A DNA stretch of 6,051 nt. It comes from Clostridiales bacterium. GTDB taxonomy: Bacteria; Bacillota; Clostridia; WRLR01. Below the pieces are notes generated by a model, which saw nothing but the letters and a program-made list of their open reading frames with translations, did no database searches and had not been told where the DNA came from. The stretch covers positions 1-6,051 of the forward strand of contig JAITSR010000100.1 in NCBI GenBank assembly GCA_031287655.1. The letters run 5' to 3'. Positions within the stretch are counted from its first letter, which is position 1, and the number at the start of each line of letters is the position of its first letter. A program made the translations under genes and the position numbers. Below, piece after piece: positions 1 through 4,865 of this stretch.

Positions 1-935
1 AGGCACAGGGCGAGTCGACGATACTTCCGAGCCAGTATCAATTTTTCGAGTCCGTCGACGGACCGAACTCCGGCACGATCATCAGGGAGCCGCAGCCGCC
101 CGCGCCGGCGGAACGGAACGCCGCAGAATCTTTCGTCGACGCTCAAGAATCCTGCGTGGATATGACAGGGGCCGCCGTGTTCACGGCCGACCGGGCTGCG
201 AGTACAACGCCCCATGCCGCGTTCGCGTCGGAAGCCGCCGCGCATGAATCGACGCCGCCCGCGCGTGAATCCGCGGCTCCCATACCCGCGCCCGCGCCTG
301 TGTCCACGCCTTCATTTGCGCCCGCGCCCGCGCCGAGCCGCCTTTTTCCGACGGCCCGATTCATCGGTCAGGTCTTTGGCACCTATCTCCTGCTCGAACA
401 GGGGGACGAGTTGATTATGATCGATCAGCACGCGGCGCATGAGCGCGTCCTGTTTGAACGGTTCAAAGCCCAGTATGAAACGCGCAGCGTGCGGCGTCAG
501 GTTTTACTCGAATCCGTGACCGTCAGCCTCCTGCCGGACGAAATGCTGCTCGTCCGCGACACGGAGGACTTTTTGCGAAAGGCGGGCTTTTCATTCGAGG
601 ATTTCGGGCATGACGCGATCATACTCCGCGAGGTCCCGATGTATTTGGAGCACGCGGACATTCGAGGCTTTTTTCTCGACGTTCTGGAGATCATTCGCAG
701 GGACGTCGCAAAGGGAAAAACGCTCGCGGACGCGAGTACGATGAATGAGGAAGCGCTGTTTGACGTCGCGTGCAAGGCCGCCGTCAAAGGCAACCACGCG
801 CTCGGCGACCGCGAGGTCACGGGTCTTTTGCGCGAGCTCGAAAACCTGCCGCAGCCGCTGACCTGTCCGCATGGCCGCCCGCTCGTCCTCTCAATGCCGA
901 AACGGGAATTTGAAAAGCGCTTCCGGAGAATATAG
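1..935 (+). CDS. mutL: DNA mismatch repair protein MutL, C-terminal part (5' end outside window)
   Basis: MutL couples mismatch recognition by MutS to strand incision. The frame is open from base 3 and gives 310 residues ending at TAG 933-935; the N-terminal GHKL ATPase domain lies upstream of the window. The first 110 or so residues are a low-complexity Ala/Pro-rich linker. The dimerisation/endonuclease domain follows, starting near the Phe-Ile-Gly-Gln-Val-Phe-Gly stretch at about 357-377. The nuclease signature DQHAAHERVLFE is at 423-458, matching DQHA(X)2E(X)4E. ACKAAVK (from 768) and CPHGRP (864-881) supply the other metal-site motifs. This is therefore an incising MutL, of the kind found in bacteria lacking MutH, rather than the E. 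coli type. A QVLLES segment near fragment residue 166 lies where a beta-clamp-binding motif is expected, but the match is loose. miaA follows after 18 nt, so the two are probably cotranscribed. Confidence 0.96.
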   Translation, partial: AQGESTILPSQYQFFESVDGPNSGTIIREPQPPAPAERNAAESFVDAQESCVDMTGAAVFTADRAASTTPHAAFASEAAAHESTPPARESAAPIPAPAPVSTPSFAPAPAPSRLFPTARFIGQVFGTYLLLEQGDELIMIDQHAAHERVLFERFKAQYETRSVRRQVLLESVTVSLLPDEMLLVRDTEDFLRKAGFSFEDFGHDAIILREVPMYLEHADIRGFFLDVLEIIRRDVAKGKTLADASTMNEEALFDVACKAAVKGNHALGDREVTGLLRELENLPQPLTCPHGRPLVLSMPKREFEKRFRRI

Positions 936-953
936 GTAAGGTGTAAATACATT

Positions 954-1826
954 ATGGAAGAACACGTCCTCGTCGTAACGGGGCAGACGGCGTCCGGCAA
1001 GACGGCCTACGCCGTGCGGCGCGCAAAAGAGTCGGGCGCGGAGATCGTCTCCGCGGATTCGATGCAGATTTACCGGCCTATGGACATCGGCACGGCGAAG
1101 GCGACGGTCGAGGAACGTCAAGGCGTCCCTCATCACATGATCGATGTCGCGGAGCCCGACGAGTCCTTTTCCGTCGCGCGCTATCAGGCGATGGCCAACG
1201 ACTGTATCAAGGATATTTTGTCGCGCGGGCGGCGCGTGATCGTCGTCGGCGGAACGGGGCTCTATATCAGCGCGCTCATCTACAATATCCGCTACCCCGT
1301 GATCGCGGGAGACCCCGCGTACCGGGAAAGGCTGCGCGCGGCCGCGCGGGAGGAAGGGGGCGCGGCGCGCCTTTTTGACAGACTGCGGGCGGTTGACCCG
1401 CAAGCCGCGCAAAAACTTCATGAAAATGACGAGAAGCGCGTGATCCGGGCGTTGGAGGTTTTTGAGACGACGGGCCGCACGATCTCCGAGTTTGCGCGGG
1501 AATCCCGGGCTACGCCGCCCGAATACCGTTTTGAGGTCGTCGGGCTCGCCGTCCCGAGGGACGAGCTGTATGACAGAATCAACCGCCGCGTCGACGACAT
1601 GCTCCGACGCGGACTGGTCGACGAGGCGCGCTTCCTTGTCGGCCGGTATGGCAGGGCCGGGACGGCGATGCAGGCGATCGGCTACAAGGAGCTCGTCGCG
1701 TATCTCGACGGACGGCTTTCGCTCGCGGAGGCGGTCGAAAAGATCAAGACGGGGACGCGCCGCTACGCAAAGCGACAGTCGACATGGTTTCGCGCAATCC
1801 CGGAAATCACATGGATCGACACATAA
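954..1826 (+). CDS. miaA: tRNA dimethylallyltransferase MiaA
   Basis: MiaA transfers a dimethylallyl group to N6 of A37 in tRNAs that read codons beginning with U, the first step to ms2i6A. The 290-residue product is slightly short for the family (about 300-315). The P-loop is GQTASGKT at residues 10-17, with Gln where Pro is usual. DSMQIY (35-40) carries the conserved Asp and Gln of the active site and substrate-tRNA contacts. PHHMIDV (59-65), VGGTGLYI (98-105) and the C-terminal RRYAKRQ..TWFR block (269-280) are all typical. The ATG at 954 is preceded by AAGGTG at 938-943, ten bases away, which fixes the start. It lies 18 nt after mutL and in the same direction, so it is likely in one transcript with it. 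The TAA at 1824-1826 is followed by a stop-free stretch in the same frame that reaches hfq. Confidence 0.97.
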   Translation: MEEHVLVVTGQTASGKTAYAVRRAKESGAEIVSADSMQIYRPMDIGTAKATVEERQGVPHHMIDVAEPDESFSVARYQAMANDCIKDILSRGRRVIVVGGTGLYISALIYNIRYPVIAGDPAYRERLRAAAREEGGAARLFDRLRAVDPQAAQKLHENDEKRVIRALEVFETTGRTISEFARESRATPPEYRFEVVGLAVPRDELYDRINRRVDDMLRRGLVDEARFLVGRYGRAGTAMQAIGYKELVAYLDGRLSLAEAVEKIKTGTRRYAKRQSTWFRAIPEITWIDT

Positions 1827-1858
1827 AAATCGCACCGCGGACTGCGAGCGACGCGGAC

Positions 1859-1887
1859 TTGTCAAGAGCGCGATTATCTTGTAAACT
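1859..1887 (+). promoter_or_regulatory. Candidate sigma-A promoter for hfq
   Basis: TTGTCA (1859-1864) and TAAACT (1882-1887) are separated by exactly 17 bases, matching consensus at 5/6 and 4/6 positions. The predicted start is near 1894, giving a leader of about 95 nt before hfq. The element sits just after the miaA stop, so hfq could be transcribed both from here and by readthrough from mutL-miaA. This is assigned by eye only. Confidence 0.5.
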
Positions 1888-1975
1888 ATACATCGGAACG
1901 ATCGCTTGCGACCGAGGACGCCGCGCCGGTCAACGAGGATTTTACGCCGGAACGCGGCGCGGACGCACAATCAAC

Positions 1976-1982
1976 GGGGGTG
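1976..1982 (+). promoter_or_regulatory. Ribosome-binding site that selects the hfq start
   Basis: GGGGGTG lies six bases before the TTG at 1989 and can pair with the 3' end of 16S rRNA, with one G:U. The alternative GTG start at 1980 lies inside this element and has no suitably spaced purine tract upstream. The TTG is therefore preferred. Confidence 0.5.
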
Positions 1983-1988
1983 TCTACT

Positions 1989-2249
1989 TTGAACAAACCA
2001 GCCATCAATTTGCAGGATGTTTTTTTGAATCAGGTCAGAAAGGATCGGCTTGCGGTTACGATTTTTCTGACAAACGGCTTTCAACTGAAAGGCGCCGTCA
2101 AGGGTTTTGACAATTTTACGGTCGTCCTTGACTCGGACGGGAAGCAGCAGCTTATTTATAAGCACGCGATCTCGACGGTCAGCCCCGTCAAGCCGATCAA
2201 CATGATCTTCAACGACAGCACGAACCCCAACAAAGAGCCGACGGCCTGA
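1989..2249 (+). CDS. hfq: RNA chaperone Hfq
   Basis: Hfq is a hexameric Sm-fold protein that binds U-rich and A-rich RNA and promotes sRNA-mRNA pairing in the cytoplasm. The product is 86 residues from TTG 1989, or 89 from GTG 1980. It begins NKPAINLQDVFLNQ, the typical N-terminal helix. The Sm1 region follows (VTIFLTNGFQLKG, then GFDNFTVVLD), and then the Sm2 signature with the YKHAIS motif that marks Hfq. The C-terminal tail after the Sm core is short and polar, about 17 residues, as in Gram-positive Hfq and unlike the long enterobacterial tail. Placement after mutL-miaA matches the widespread mutL-miaA-hfq order. The start is uncertain by three codons: TTG has the better ribosome-binding site. 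The upstream frame is open all the way back to the miaA stop, but it contains no ATG, GTG or TTG before 1980. Confidence 0.96.
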   Translation: MNKPAINLQDVFLNQVRKDRLAVTIFLTNGFQLKGAVKGFDNFTVVLDSDGKQQLIYKHAISTVSPVKPINMIFNDSTNPNKEPTA

Positions 2250-2303
2250 GCGGGCTTGTCGGCTGACGGCTAAAGCGGACCGACCGACGGCCAAAGCGGG
2301 CCG
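2240..2303 (+). repeat. Degenerate short direct repeats after hfq
   Basis: Three related units occur in a row: GACGGCCTGAGCGGGC at 2240-2255, GACGGCTAAAGCGGACCG at 2265-2282, and GACGGCCAAAGCGGGCCG at 2286-2303. The last two match at 16 of 18 positions with a 21-base offset. The first overlaps the final codons of hfq. This looks like local duplication in intergenic DNA; no function is evident. Confidence 0.5.
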
Positions 2304-2307
2304 GACG

Positions 2308-2348
2308 ACCGCGGTCCGTATGCACCAACCGGTCGGCTCGCGGTTTTT
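2308..2348 (+). terminator. Weak candidate terminator between convergent hfq and lexA
   Basis: ACCGCG (2308-2313) can pair with CGCGGT (2339-2344) and is followed by a run of five T at 2344-2348. The 25-nt loop and short stem make this a poor intrinsic terminator. An alternative small hairpin, CGGAC (2302-2306) with GTCCG (2314-2318), sits within the same region. Some termination would be expected here because hfq and lexA converge, but nothing strong is visible for either direction. Confidence 0.25.
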
Positions 2349-2363
2349 GCGGACACGCGGGTC

Positions 2364-3146
2364 TTAGAGTTTGCGGAAGATTCCGATCACTTTACCTACG
2401 ACAGAGCAGTTGTCCTTTGCATAAATCGGGGAATAGCGTTCGTTTTGCGGCTGCAGCCGGATTCTGTTTTTTTCCCGATAAAAGGTTTTGACAGTCGCCT
2501 CGTCGTCAATCAGCGCGACGACAATCTCTCCGTTTTGAGCGGTCGGCTGCTGCCGGACAAGGATGTAGTCCCGGTCGAAAATTCCCGCGTCTATCATGCT
2601 GTCGCCTTCGACCTTCAGCATAAACACATCCGCGTTGTTCACAAAGAAGGATGGAACGGGAAATGTGTATTCGACGTTTTCGTCCGCGAGGATCGGTTTG
2701 CCCGCCGTCACACGCCCGATCACCGGAACGTATACGGTGTCCTCGTCCGTCGAGATTCCCTGCGGCAGGCTCCTTTGCGGAACTTTGCGCGTTGCGCGCG
2801 CGGCCGCGGTTCCGGCCCTGTCCGCTTCGAGGCCCGGCGCGGCCATACGGCTGACGACCGCGCCGCCGTGTACGCCGTCCATGCCATTGTCGGCGCCGCC
2901 GTATGCGCCGCCCGCGTCGGCATGTGACGGAGGTTGTATGACCCGCAGCGTGCGCGGTTTTGACGGGGATTTGATAATCCTGCCGTCCGCCTCCAACTTT
3001 TTCAGATAGATATGAACGGTCGACGTGGATTTATATCCGAGCGCTTCGCAGATTTCCCGCACAGAGGGGGCGAAACCGTTTTCTTCAATATGCTCGTTGA
3101 CGTAATCCAACACGAGCCCGACTTTTGCCATTGTCAGTTTTCGCAA
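2364..3146 (-). CDS. lexA: LexA repressor (SOS regulator, S24 self-cleaving family) with expanded linker
   Basis: LexA dimers repress DNA-damage genes and cleave themselves when stimulated by RecA filaments. The 260-residue product has an N-terminal winged helix (residues 1-71, with APSVREICEALGYKSTSTVH as recognition region). A 65-residue Gly/Ala-rich linker follows, and then the S24 catalytic domain from about 137. The cleavage site is Ala148-Gly149 in VTAGKP, the nucleophile is Ser183 in GDSM, and the general base is Lys220 in ATVKTF. All catalytic parts are intact. The usual length is about 200-210 residues, and nearly all the excess lies in the linker. The TTG start at 3146 is chosen because AAGGA lies 12 bases upstream. 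ATG at 3131 would remove five residues but has no ribosome-binding site. It follows proC-rnhA in the same direction and has its own promoter across the rnhA stop. Confidence 0.96.
   Translation of the reverse strand: MRKLTMAKVGLVLDYVNEHIEENGFAPSVREICEALGYKSTSTVHIYLKKLEADGRIIKSPSKPRTLRVIQPPSHADAGGAYGGADNGMDGVHGGAVVSRMAAPGLEADRAGTAAARATRKVPQRSLPQGISTDEDTVYVPVIGRVTAGKPILADENVEYTFPVPSFFVNNADVFMLKVEGDSMIDAGIFDRDYILVRQQPTAQNGEIVVALIDDEATVKTFYREKNRIRLQPQNERYSPIYAKDNCSVVGKVIGIFRKL
2860..2910 (-). repeat. 33-bp internal repeat in the LexA linker
   Basis: Plus-strand segments 2860-2877 and 2893-2910 match at 15 of 18 bases and are 33 bp apart. On the coding strand they encode GAYGGA and GVHGGA, an 11-residue spacing. 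The repeat lies wholly within the linker between the DNA-binding and catalytic domains, which suggests growth of the linker by slippage or duplication. Confidence 0.55.
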
Positions 3147-3176
3147 ATGAGTGACCAGTCCTTTCCGCCAACTCTA

Positions 3177-3190
3177 CACAAAACTGTTCT
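3177..3190 (-). promoter_or_regulatory. Second, weaker LexA-box candidate at the lexA transcription start
   Basis: On the minus strand this reads AGAACAGTTTTGTG and matches the Gram-positive LexA consensus CGAACRNRYGTTYG at 9 of 13 defined positions. The GAAC half is perfect and the other half is poor. It begins just after the -10 box and covers the predicted start of transcription, a position suited to repression. It could also be chance. Confidence 0.35.
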
Positions 3191-3191
3191 T

Positions 3192-3220
3192 ATTATACAG
3201 ATCGAGTCGGGATTTGTCAA
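3192..3220 (-). promoter_or_regulatory. Consensus sigma-A promoter of lexA
   Basis: On the minus strand TTGACA (3220-3215) and TATAAT (3197-3192) are both perfect hexamers with an exact 17-base spacer. Predicted transcription starts near 3185, giving a leader of about 40 nt. The -35 overlaps the rnhA stop codon (3219-3217). So strong a promoter would need tight repression, which fits the LexA boxes on and beside it. Confidence 0.85.
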
Positions 3221-3714
3221 ACATTTGTTTCAAATTTGCGCCGGGCGGCGATCTCCCCGGTCGCGAGCGCGTCGCAGCGGTTGTTGTGCTCGTTGTCGGC
3301 ATGGCCGCGCACCTTCACAAAGGCGACGCTGTGTTTTTGCAGCAACGCGACGAGGCTCTGCCACAAATCCGCGTTTTTTGCCGCGGTTTTCTTGTCGGAG
3401 AGCCGCCAGCCGTTTGCGATCCAGCGGTCCACCCAGCCTTTTTGGAACGCGTTCACCAGATACGCGCTGTCCGAGTAAAGCGAGACCTCGCACGGCTCTT
3501 TTAAACATTCGAGTCCGCGTATTGCGGCGAGCAGTTCCATCCGGTTGTGCGTCGTGCCGTCCTCAAAGCCCGAAATCTCCTTTCGGCGGCCCTTGTACAA
3601 CAGCAGGGCGGCCCAGCCGCCCGGACCGGGGTTGCCGGAGCATGCGCCGTCCGTGTAAATCTCGACGCGCTTGCCGCGGCTTTTGCCGGACTCTGCCTGT
3701 ACGTCAAGCGCCAT
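3217..3714 (-). CDS. rnhA: Ribonuclease HI
   Basis: RNase HI cuts the RNA strand of RNA:DNA hybrids, clearing R-loops and primer RNA, using two metal ions. The 165-residue product shows the complete active site: Asp22 in YTDGACSGNPGPGGW, Glu60 in NRMELLAAI, Asp82 in YSDSAYLVNAF, His138 in VRGHADNEHNN and Asp148 in RCDALA. These correspond to D10, E48, D70, H124 and D134 of the E. coli enzyme. The basic handle region (KGWVDRWIANGWRLSDKK, about 92-109) is present. The extra length is a short polar N-terminal lead of about 12 residues. The ATG at 3714 lies inside the end of proC (11-nt overlap, different frame), indicating translational coupling. No terminator separates it from lexA, and its final codons carry the lexA -35 and an SOS-box candidate. 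Confidence 0.97.
   Translation of the reverse strand: MALDVQAESGKSRGKRVEIYTDGACSGNPGPGGWAALLLYKGRRKEISGFEDGTTHNRMELLAAIRGLECLKEPCEVSLYSDSAYLVNAFQKGWVDRWIANGWRLSDKKTAAKNADLWQSLVALLQKHSVAFVKVRGHADNEHNNRCDALATGEIAARRKFETNV
3218..3231 (-). promoter_or_regulatory. LexA box (SOS operator) candidate overlapping the lexA -35
   Basis: On the minus strand this reads GAAACAAATGTTTG and matches CGAACRNRYGTTYG at 11 of 13 defined positions, with the AACAAATGTT core intact. It overlaps three bases of the -35 and encodes part of the last codons of rnhA. Autoregulation of lexA through such boxes is established in the family; its operation here is inferred. Confidence 0.65.
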
Positions 3715-4513
3715 TTGAAATCTCGTCCGCGCGCCGGTCGCAGGCCTGCATCGCCTCGATCACGGCGCTCCGAAATCCCTTTGCCTCGAGTACGCGGATC
3801 GCCTCGATCGTGCTCCCGGCGGGGGAGCAGACCATGTCCTTCAGTTCGCCGGGGTGCCGCCCGGTTTCGAGCGCCATCTTCGCGGAACCGAGCACGGCCT
3901 GTGACGCGAGCCGGTACGCGGTGTCGCGGGGCAGGCCGGAGATTACGGCGGCGTCGGCCATCGCCTCGATCAGCACAAAGATATACGCGGGGGAGCTCCC
4001 GGTCAGCGCCGTGACCTTGCCCAGCGCCGCTTCCGACAGAAATTCGGCCTTGCCGACCGAAGACGCGAGGCTTTCAAGAAAAGCCCTGTCGCCCTCCGTA
4101 ACCCCGTCGCCCGCCGCGATACAGGTCATGCCTTCGCCGACGAGCGCGGGCGTGTTCGGCATACAGCGCACATAGCGCGCGCGCCCGCCCGTCAGCTTTG
4201 AGAGCCGCTCGAGCGAAAGGCCGAGCACAATCGAGATCAGGAGCTTCTCCTGCGAGAACTGCGCGCAAAGCCCCTCCAGCACCGCCGGGGCGACGCCGGG
4301 TTTGACCGCGAGGATCACGACGTCCGAGCGCTCGACGAGCTCCGCGTTGTCACGCGCGACAAGGATGCCCGTCTCTTTTGCGAGCGCCCCGCACTTTTTT
4401 ATGTCCGTGTCGAACACAAGAATGTTTTCCGGCGCCGTGAGCCGACTGCGCAGCATTCCGTAAATCAGGGCCGAACCCATATTGCCCGTGCCGATCATCC
4501 CAATTGTTTTCAT
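3704..4513 (-). CDS. proC: Pyrroline-5-carboxylate reductase
   Basis: ProC reduces pyrroline-5-carboxylate to proline with NAD(P)H, the last step of proline synthesis, in the cytoplasm. The 269 residues match the usual family length. The N-terminal Rossmann dinucleotide motif is GTGNMGSA at residues 8-15. It is followed by AVKP (69-72), MPNTPALVGEG (118-128), the substrate-site region TGSSPAY (171-177) and the C-terminal signature DMVCSPAGSTIEA (226-238). The ATG at 4513 has GGTGG seven bases upstream. The tRNA-Gln terminator ends only 24 bases before the start, and I see no convincing separate promoter. Transcription may come by readthrough of that terminator or from a promoter I cannot recognise. 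rnhA overlaps its 3' end by 11 nt. Confidence 0.97.
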   Translation of the reverse strand: MKTIGMIGTGNMGSALIYGMLRSRLTAPENILVFDTDIKKCGALAKETGILVARDNAELVERSDVVILAVKPGVAPAVLEGLCAQFSQEKLLISIVLGLSLERLSKLTGGRARYVRCMPNTPALVGEGMTCIAAGDGVTEGDRAFLESLASSVGKAEFLSEAALGKVTALTGSSPAYIFVLIEAMADAAVISGLPRDTAYRLASQAVLGSAKMALETGRHPGELKDMVCSPAGSTIEAIRVLEAKGFRSAVIEAMQACDRRADEISNGA

Positions 4514-4536
4514 ATTGCGGCCACCGTTCCTTTATC

Positions 4537-4575
4537 AAAAATCAATCGGAGCCGCCGCTCACGACGCTCCGATTG
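4537..4575 (-). terminator. Intrinsic terminator after tRNA-Gln
   Basis: CAATCGGAGC (4543-4552) and GCTCCGATTG (4566-4575) form a perfect 10-bp stem with a 13-nt loop. In the minus-strand transcript the stem is followed by five U (A-run 4537-4541). It starts eight bases past the 3' end of the tRNA and so closes the tRNA transcript. It lies directly before proC. Confidence 0.85.
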
Positions 4576-4582
4576 TGGGAAA

Positions 4583-4655
4583 CTGGGATGGCAGGACTCG
4601 AACCTACGGATGCCAGAGTCAAAGTCTGGTGCCTTACCAACTTGGCTACATCCCA
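4583..4655 (-). tRNA. tRNA-Gln, anticodon UUG
   Basis: The 73-base minus-strand product folds as a full cloverleaf. The acceptor stem is TGGGATG with CATCCCA, with discriminator G. The D arm is GCC-loop-GGC and the anticodon stem is CCAGA with TCTGG. The anticodon loop CTTTGAC gives anticodon TTG (reads CAA, and CAG by wobble). There is a five-base variable loop and a T arm with TTCGAGT. The 3' CCA is not encoded (TTT follows), so it must be added by the CCA-adding enzyme. It has its own promoter and terminator and is therefore an independent unit. MiaA does not act on it, because its codons do not begin with U. Confidence 0.96.
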
Positions 4656-4667
4656 ATATCGCCAATG

Positions 4668-4696
4668 ATTTTACCACGACGGGCGCGGCATGTCAA
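4668..4696 (-). promoter_or_regulatory. Promoter of tRNA-Gln
   Basis: On the minus strand TTGACA (4696-4691) and TAAAAT (4673-4668) are separated by 17 bases. The predicted start is only about five bases before the mature tRNA 5' end, leaving a very short leader for RNase P. Its -35 is separated by one base from the -35 of the opposite promoter. Confidence 0.8.
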
Positions 4697-4697
4697 T

Positions 4698-4726
4698 TTG
4701 ACTTGCGCGAATAAATATATTATGAT
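4698..4726 (+). promoter_or_regulatory. Promoter of the M18 aminopeptidase gene
   Basis: TTGACT (4698-4703) and TATGAT (4721-4726) are spaced by 17 bases, each matching consensus at 5/6. The AT-rich spacer supports it. Transcription should start near 4733, a few bases before the large inverted repeat, giving a leader of about 130 nt. Confidence 0.75.
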
Positions 4727-4736
4727 TTTCACAATT

Positions 4737-4803
4737 GTAACAGGTCAGGCATGAGAACGATTCCCCTCCGTCGGAGGGGAATCGCGGCGATCTGACTTGT
4801 TAC
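4737..4803 (+). repeat. 67-nt two-tier inverted repeat in the aminopeptidase leader
   Basis: The outer arms GTAACAGGTCAG (4737-4748) and CTGACTTGTTAC (4792-4803) pair at 11 of 12 positions plus one G:U. The inner arms GATTCCCCTCCG (4759-4770) and CGGAGGGGAATC (4772-4783) are perfect complements around a single base. The arms are separated by a 10/8-nt internal loop. No U-run follows on either strand, so it is not a standard terminator. It begins about four bases after the predicted transcript start. It may be an RNA leader structure, a protein-binding dyad, or one copy of a dispersed palindromic repeat. Confidence 0.85.
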
Positions 4804-4855
4804 TCATACCACTTATTATTTATCGTATGTCAGGCCACTTATTCTATTATGTTTT

Positions 4856-4861
4856 GGAGGG
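4856..4861 (+). promoter_or_regulatory. Strong ribosome-binding site of the aminopeptidase gene
   Basis: GGAGGG lies four bases before the ATG at 4866 and fixes the start. The same hexamer is complementary to CCCTCC (4764-4769) in the inner left arm of the upstream hairpin. Confidence 0.85.
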
Positions 4862-4865
4862 TCAC

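Noticed and set aside
240..350. Repeated CCCGCG-rich stretch in mutL as a regulatory or mobile repeat
   Set aside because: It encodes the Ala/Pro-rich linker of MutL in frame, and the repetition follows from codon use in a low-complexity protein segment.
891..1970. Long minus-strand reading frame of 359 codons opposite miaA
   Set aside because: It is antisense to a clear miaA gene, rich in Arg with no recognisable family, and a product of GC-rich codon use on the other strand.
1784..2110. Plus-strand frame bridging the ends of miaA and hfq
   Set aside because: It overlaps both genes out of frame, has no ribosome-binding site at its ATG, and its translation lacks family features.
1..2249. 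Gammaproteobacterial origin, because mutL-miaA-hfq order also occurs there
   Set aside because: MutL carries the DQHA(X)2E(X)4E endonuclease signature absent from E. coli-type MutL, Hfq has a short tail, and the lexA boxes resemble the Gram-positive type.
3012..4175. Long plus-strand reading frame of 387 codons opposite lexA, rnhA and proC
   Set aside because: It spans three confident genes on the opposite strand, and its Arg/Ser/Pro-rich translation resembles no protein.
4482..4754. Plus-strand frame across the proC start, tRNA and promoter region
   Set aside because: It runs through the tRNA-Gln gene, a terminator and two promoters, so it cannot be a real coding region.
4737..4803. The large palindrome as an intrinsic terminator
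   Set aside because: There is no U-run after the stem in either direction, and it lies just after a promoter rather than after a gene.
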